A stretch of 6,917 nt of DNA. Origin: an uncultured Eubacteriales bacterium. GTDB taxonomy: Bacteria > Bacillota > Clostridia > Lachnospirales > Lachnospiraceae. The DNA is taken from contig UQVN01000184.1 of NCBI GenBank assembly GCA_900544525.1, forward strand, positions 1 to 6,917. The letters run 5' to 3'. Position numbers and translations under genes: made by a program. The notes beneath the pieces were generated by a model that was not told the origin of the DNA, searched no databases, and worked only from the letters and a program-made list of their open reading frames with translations. This document shows, one piece after another, positions 5,337 through 6,917 of this stretch (within the stretch, counting starts at the first letter, position 1; each line of letters opens with the position of its first letter).

Positions 5337-5451
5337 ATTTAAGTGCACTTGCGATAAGTTTTCCAAGCGTTCTTTTTATTGTCTTTTTAGTTCGACGTAG
5401 GTTCTGTTTTTTGTCTTAATCGGCTAGTAAAATTATAAAATTAAAAATCAT
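5323..5451 (-). other. Intergenic stretch holding a stop-interrupted short frame
   Basis: The 258-nt gap between the acetyltransferase and cold-shock genes has no clear gene. One minus-strand frame reads ATG at 5451, a hydrophobic stretch MIFNFIILLAD, a TAA, then 30 more open codons (DKKQNLRRTKKTIKRTL...) rich in Lys/Arg and ending with a hydrophobic run before TAG (5323-5325). Without a ribosome site, and with the in-frame stop, it is most simply chance or a dead small gene. Confidence 0.12.
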
Positions 5452-5484
5452 AGTTTATGTCTCGTTATCTTCCCATAAACAAAA

Positions 5485-5518
5485 ACTCCCACTAAAGAAT
5501 TTCTTCTTTAATGGGAGT
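5485..5518 (-). terminator. Intrinsic terminator of the cold-shock gene
   Basis: ACTCCC...GGGAGT arms of 15 positions (5485-5499 with 5504-5518; one A/C mismatch on the plus strand that is a G-U pair in the minus-strand RNA) close a 4-nt loop. TTTTTGTTT follows on the minus strand. It lies 14 nt after the cold-shock stop codon. Confidence 0.9.
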
Positions 5519-5532
5519 GTGCAAAATATCAA

Positions 5533-5736
5533 CTATTCTGCTATAACATTCGTAGCCTGCATGCCACGATTACCTTTTGTAATTTCAAACTGAACTTTTT
5601 GTCCATCTTCTAATGATTTAAAACCTTCTGAAGCGATTCCAGAAAAATGTACGAATACATCTTCTCCATTTCCTTCGTTTGTAATAAATCCAAATCCTTT
5701 TTCTTTGTTAAACCATTTTACTGTACCTTTATTCAT
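5533..5736 (-). CDS. Cold-shock protein (CspA/CspB family, single OB-fold)
   Basis: The 67-residue protein is a complete cold-shock domain of normal length. 'MNKGTVKWFN' (1-10) leads into RNP1 'KGFGFI' (13-18), followed by RNP2 'VFVHF' (27-31) and the C-terminal strands 'QKVQFEITKGNRGMQATNV'. Phe15, Phe17, Phe28, His30 and Phe31 are the nucleic-acid stacking residues. Such proteins bind single-stranded RNA or DNA and act as RNA chaperones in the cytoplasm. The ATG at 5736 is chosen because TTGGAGGT precedes it at a normal distance; the TTG five codons upstream is part of that ribosome site. The gene is monocistronic, with a long leader and its own terminator, as is typical of cold-shock genes. 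Confidence 0.97.
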   Translation of the reverse strand: MNKGTVKWFNKEKGFGFITNEGNGEDVFVHFSGIASEGFKSLEDGQKVQFEITKGNRGMQATNVIAE

Positions 5737-5891
5737 GAAAGATACCTCCAATTATATTATTTTACTTTAAACGCTGAGGTTCCTTACATGAAAACTATGA
5801 AAAACACTCTATTGAATTTTTTCACTCAGATAATGAGAAACACTTTCACGCTTTCTCATGTTTACGAACATTCGTTATATAAAAGCATAGA
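5737..5891 (-). promoter_or_regulatory. Long structured 5' leader of the cold-shock gene
   Basis: Between the predicted start near 5891 and the ATG lie about 155 nt without a convincing reading frame. Two hairpins are clear: ACGAA-TG-TTCGT (5864-5875) and an 8-bp ATGAGAAA/TTTCTCAT stem (5833-5840 with 5852-5859). Cold-shock mRNAs of E. coli have leaders of similar length whose structure changes with temperature (established). The same role here is inference. Confidence 0.5.
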
Positions 5892-5897
5892 CACTCT

Positions 5898-5927
5898 TGT
5901 ATATCTCTTTTGTTTCGCATAAATCAA
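5898..5927 (-). promoter_or_regulatory. Candidate promoter of the cold-shock gene
   Basis: Minus-strand TTGATT (5922-5927) and TATACA (5898-5903) are 18 nt apart. The promoter lies just downstream of the hairpin and T8 tract at 5938-5992, so the cold-shock gene would not depend on the stronger promoter at 6023-6051. Confidence 0.5.
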
Positions 5928-5937
5928 AGAAACACAT

Positions 5938-6016
5938 AAAAAAAACACATATACTGTAATTCATTTAGTGAAAATGATTTACAACACATGTGAACCAATT
6001 AAACATTTAAAATACT
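5938..6016 (-). ncRNA. Candidate small RNA (about 79 nt) or attenuator upstream of the cold-shock gene
   Basis: A consensus promoter predicts a start near 6016. After about 24 A/T-rich nt comes a 47-nt hairpin (5946-5992) whose 21-position stem has one A/A mismatch and three G-U pairs in the minus-strand RNA, with loop UCACU. Eight Ts follow (complement of 5938-5945), a textbook intrinsic terminator in this orientation only. No protein explains it. A 13-codon frame (ATG at 6004-6006, reading MFNWFTCVVNHFH) enters the hairpin but lacks a ribosome site. Either a free-standing sRNA or a conditional terminator in a longer cold-shock transcript would fit. I do not recognise a known RNA family. Confidence 0.5.
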
Positions 6017-6022
6017 TCTTAT

Positions 6023-6051
6023 ATTATATCATTATATTTTCTTCTTGTCAA
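6023..6051 (-). promoter_or_regulatory. Consensus sigma-A promoter of the candidate small RNA
   Basis: Minus-strand TTGACA (6046-6051), exactly 17 nt, TATAAT (6023-6028): a full match to consensus at both boxes and spacing. The -35 box lies in TTGTTGACAA, a short dyad that could be a binding site. It is the strongest promoter in the window, yet no protein gene follows directly. Confidence 0.8.
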
Positions 6052-6264
6052 CAATTATTTTTTTAATGTTCTATCCCATGGATTCTACTCACTTAGTAGG
6101 TTCCTTTTCCTATATCTTTCTCAAAGATACCGCTAATGTGAACCCTATAGAATTTATACTCTCATAATTCTATTCTATCACTATAGACTCTATAATCATA
6201 AAATGAAAATACAAGTATCAGATTTTCAAAATATGCTTTTCTACTGAACTTATCATTTTCAGAC
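6052..6264. other. Gene-free AT-rich stretch with several hairpins
   Basis: No reading frame or RNA family is recognisable. Inverted repeats are TATCTTT/AAAGATA with a 3-nt loop (6113-6129), CTACT/AGTAG extended outward to GGA/TCC (6080-6104), and ATAGAATT/AATTCTAT (about 6147-6174). They are neither T-tailed nor followed by a ribosome site. They may belong to a transcript reading into the small-RNA promoter, or mark decayed sequence. Confidence 0.3.
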
Positions 6265-6296
6265 AAAAAAATAAAGCCTTGTAAATACAAGGCTTT
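6265..6296 (-). terminator. Intrinsic terminator of the tRNA cluster
   Basis: AAAGCCTTGTA/TACAAGGCTTT (6273-6283 with 6286-6296) is a perfect 11-bp repeat, starting 5 nt after the last tRNA. On the minus strand it is followed by ATTTTTTT. It ends the six-tRNA transcript. Confidence 0.92.
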
Positions 6297-6301
6297 TACA
6301 G

Positions 6302-6382
6302 TGCGGGTGACAGGACTTGAACCTGCACGTCGGGGACACCAGAACCTAAATCTGGCGCGTCTGCCAATTCCGCCACACCCGC
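6302..6382 (-). tRNA. tRNA-Leu, anticodon UAG
   Basis: Class II fold on the minus strand: acceptor GCGGGTG/CACCCGC with discriminator A, anticodon stem CCAGA/TCTGG with loop TTTAGGT (anticodon UAG, CUA and related CUN codons), long variable arm, T arm GCAGG/CCTGT with loop TTCAAGT. CCA is not encoded. Last gene of the cluster. It shares much of its D arm (GGAATTGGCAGAC) with tRNA-Leu(AAG) at 1215-1297, which it partly overlaps in decoding. Confidence 0.97.
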
Positions 6383-6394
6383 GATTAGAAAAAG

Positions 6395-6432
6395 ATAAGC
6401 CGTCAGCCAACTTCTGTTAACCAACGACTTAT
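6395..6432 (-). other. 17-bp transcript-strand hairpin in the Lys-Leu spacer
   Basis: In the minus-strand RNA, 6416-6432 pairs with 6395-6411 at all 17 positions (12 Watson-Crick, 5 G-U) around a 4-nt AGAA loop. On the plus strand the five G-U pairs become A/C mismatches, so the structure exists only in the RNA that is actually made. No T tract follows, so it is not a terminator. It is probably a processing or stability element between tRNA-Lys and tRNA-Leu. Confidence 0.6.
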
Positions 6433-6437
6433 TACAA

Positions 6438-6510
6438 TGAGACATCGGGGATTCGAACCCCGGACACCTTGATTAAAAGTCAAGTGCTCTACCGACTGAG
6501 CTAATATCCC
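6438..6510 (-). tRNA. tRNA-Lys, anticodon UUU
   Basis: Minus-strand cloverleaf: acceptor GGGATAT/ATGTCTC (two G-U pairs) with discriminator A, D arm GCTC/GAGC, anticodon stem CTTGA/TCAAG with loop CTTTTAA (anticodon UUU), T arm CGGGG/CCCCG with TTCGAAT loop. CCA is not encoded. Confidence 0.97.
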
Positions 6511-6514
6511 ATTT

Positions 6515-6548
6515 GAACCAACGGTTCTGTTCGAGTTTTTACAAACTC
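6515..6548 (-). other. Two short hairpins in the Gln-Lys spacer
   Basis: GAACC-AAC-GGTTC (6515-6527) and GAGTTT-TTAC-AAACTC (6533-6548) fill most of the 41-nt spacer. Neither is followed by a T tract on the transcribed strand, so processing signals are more likely than terminators. Confidence 0.45.
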
Positions 6549-6551
6549 TAA

Positions 6552-6623
6552 CTGGGCTAGCTGGATTTGAACCAGCGAATGCAGGAGTCAAAGTCCTGTG
6601 CCTTACCGCTTGGCGATAGCCCA
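6552..6623 (-). tRNA. tRNA-Gln, anticodon UUG
   Basis: Minus-strand cloverleaf: acceptor TGGGCTA/TAGCCCA with discriminator G, D arm region CGCCAAGCGGTAAGGC, anticodon stem CAGGA/TCCTG with loop CTTTGAC (anticodon UUG), T arm GCTGG/CCAGC with TTCAAAT loop. The U1-A72 first pair is the usual glutamine feature. CCA is not encoded. Confidence 0.97.
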
Positions 6624-6624
6624 A

Positions 6625-6647
6625 TATTTCAACTAATGGTTGAAATA
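6625..6647 (-). other. 9-bp hairpin filling the His-Gln spacer
   Basis: TATTTCAAC (6625-6633) and GTTGAAATA (6639-6647) pair perfectly with a 5-nt loop and occupy almost the whole 25-nt spacer. No T tract follows. Confidence 0.5.
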
Positions 6648-6648
6648 G

Positions 6649-6722
6649 GGTGGATACTGGGATTCGAACCCAGGGCCTCCAGAGCCACAATCTGGCGCGC
6701 TAACCAACTGCGCTATACCCAC
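6649..6722 (-). tRNA. tRNA-His, anticodon GUG
   Basis: Minus-strand cloverleaf: acceptor GTGGGTA/TATCCAC with C73, D arm GCGC/GCGC, anticodon stem CCAGA/TCTGG with loop TTGTGGC (anticodon GUG), T arm CTGGG/CCCAG with TTCGAAT loop. The extra G at -1 that histidyl-tRNA synthetase needs is encoded at 6723. CCA is not encoded. Confidence 0.97.
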
Positions 6723-6727
6723 CATAA

Positions 6728-6801
<74 letters not shown>

Positions 6802-6822
6802 ATTTACTTTCTTTCATTTTTG

Positions 6823-6846
6823 TTGTATAATCTTTTCATTATACAA
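6823..6846 (-). other. 9-bp hairpin in the Gly-Arg spacer
   Basis: TTGTATAAT (6823-6831) and ATTATACAA (6838-6846) pair perfectly around a 6-nt loop. The stem includes the discriminator base of tRNA-Gly. The remainder of the spacer (6802-6822) is A/T-rich. Because it contains TATAAT in both directions, a weak internal promoter for the downstream tRNAs is conceivable, but I see no -35 box. Confidence 0.45.
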
Positions 6847-6916
6847 GCGGGTGATGGGAATCGAACCCACGTATCCAGCTTGGAAGGCTGGTGTTCTACC
6901 ATTGAACTACACCCGC
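6846..6916 (-). tRNA. tRNA-Gly, anticodon UCC
   Basis: Minus-strand cloverleaf, complete in the window: acceptor GCGGGTG/CACCCGC with discriminator U, D arm GTTC/GAAC, anticodon stem CCAGC/GCTGG with loop CTTCCAA (anticodon UCC), T arm GTGGG/CCCAT with TTCGATT loop. First visible gene of the cluster; the cluster promoter, and possibly more tRNAs, lie beyond the window edge. CCA is not encoded. Confidence 0.97.
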
Positions 6917-6917
6917 A

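Noticed and set aside
4697..5342. Short frames on both strands inside or antisense to the GNAT gene
   Set aside because: They are out-of-frame shadows of the 198-residue acetyltransferase with no start signals.
5737..5751. Upstream TTG start for the cold-shock protein
   Set aside because: It overlaps the TTGGAGGT ribosome site, and family proteins begin at the MNKGTVKWF methionine.
5647..5922. 91-codon plus-strand frame over the cold-shock leader
   Set aside because: Its 5' part is antisense to the cold-shock coding region; composition is AT-driven and there is no ribosome site.
6052..6264. T-box or metabolite riboswitch upstream of the cold-shock gene
   Set aside because: No T-box sequence or recognisable riboswitch core is visible, and the hairpins are not followed by a terminator before the new promoter.

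Overview
The window is AT-rich DNA from a low-GC Firmicute. A Clostridia/Lachnospiraceae-type genome is my best guess (inference), from gene content, strong AGGAGG-type ribosome sites, sigma-A-like TTGaca/TATAAT promoters, T-tailed intrinsic terminators, tRNAs without an encoded CCA, and a tRNA-Leu with anticodon AAG. It reads as ordinary chromosome; I see no transposase, integrase, CRISPR array or phage gene.

Left part (1-4420): two divergent regulator/flavoenzyme modules flank a housekeeping peptidase. Module 1 is an HxlR/DUF24 winged-helix regulator (14-391, minus) facing a nitroreductase-family flavoprotein (534-1106, plus). Module 2 is a second HxlR regulator (3306-3677, minus) facing a flavodoxin-fold oxidoreductase with an iron-sulfur-flavoprotein-type cysteine motif (3785-4420, plus). 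Both divergent spacers contain repeat structures that could be operators. Between the modules lie, on the minus strand, a three-domain Xaa-Pro aminopeptidase (1428-3233) and a single tRNA-Leu(AAG) gene (1215-1297) with its own promoter and terminator. A 19-bp perfect inverted repeat with a 21-nt loop sits between the nitroreductase and the tRNA.

Middle part (4421-5736): after a gene-poor stretch with convergent terminators there are two minus-strand genes, a GNAT acetyltransferase of the phosphinothricin-acetyltransferase/MnaT type (4677-5273) and a cold-shock protein (5533-5736). Each has its own promoter and terminator.

Right part (5737-6917): the cold-shock gene is preceded by a roughly 155-nt structured leader. 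Upstream of that lies a consensus promoter (TTGACA, 17 nt, TATAAT) followed after about 24 nt by a 21-position hairpin and eight Ts. This unit looks like a gene for a small RNA of about 79 nt, or a transcription attenuator ahead of the cold-shock gene. It is the most interesting unannotated signal here. A further 200 nt without genes hold several short hairpins. A six-gene minus-strand tRNA cluster follows, read in transcription order as Gly(UCC)-Arg(UCU)-His(GUG)-Gln(UUG)-Lys(UUU)-Leu(UAG). It ends in a strong terminator, and all but the 4-nt spacer carry hairpins.

The two HxlR modules are probably inducible defence or detoxification units responding to electrophile or redox stress, by analogy with B. 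subtilis YodB and HypR. The cold-shock, tRNA and peptidase genes are housekeeping.
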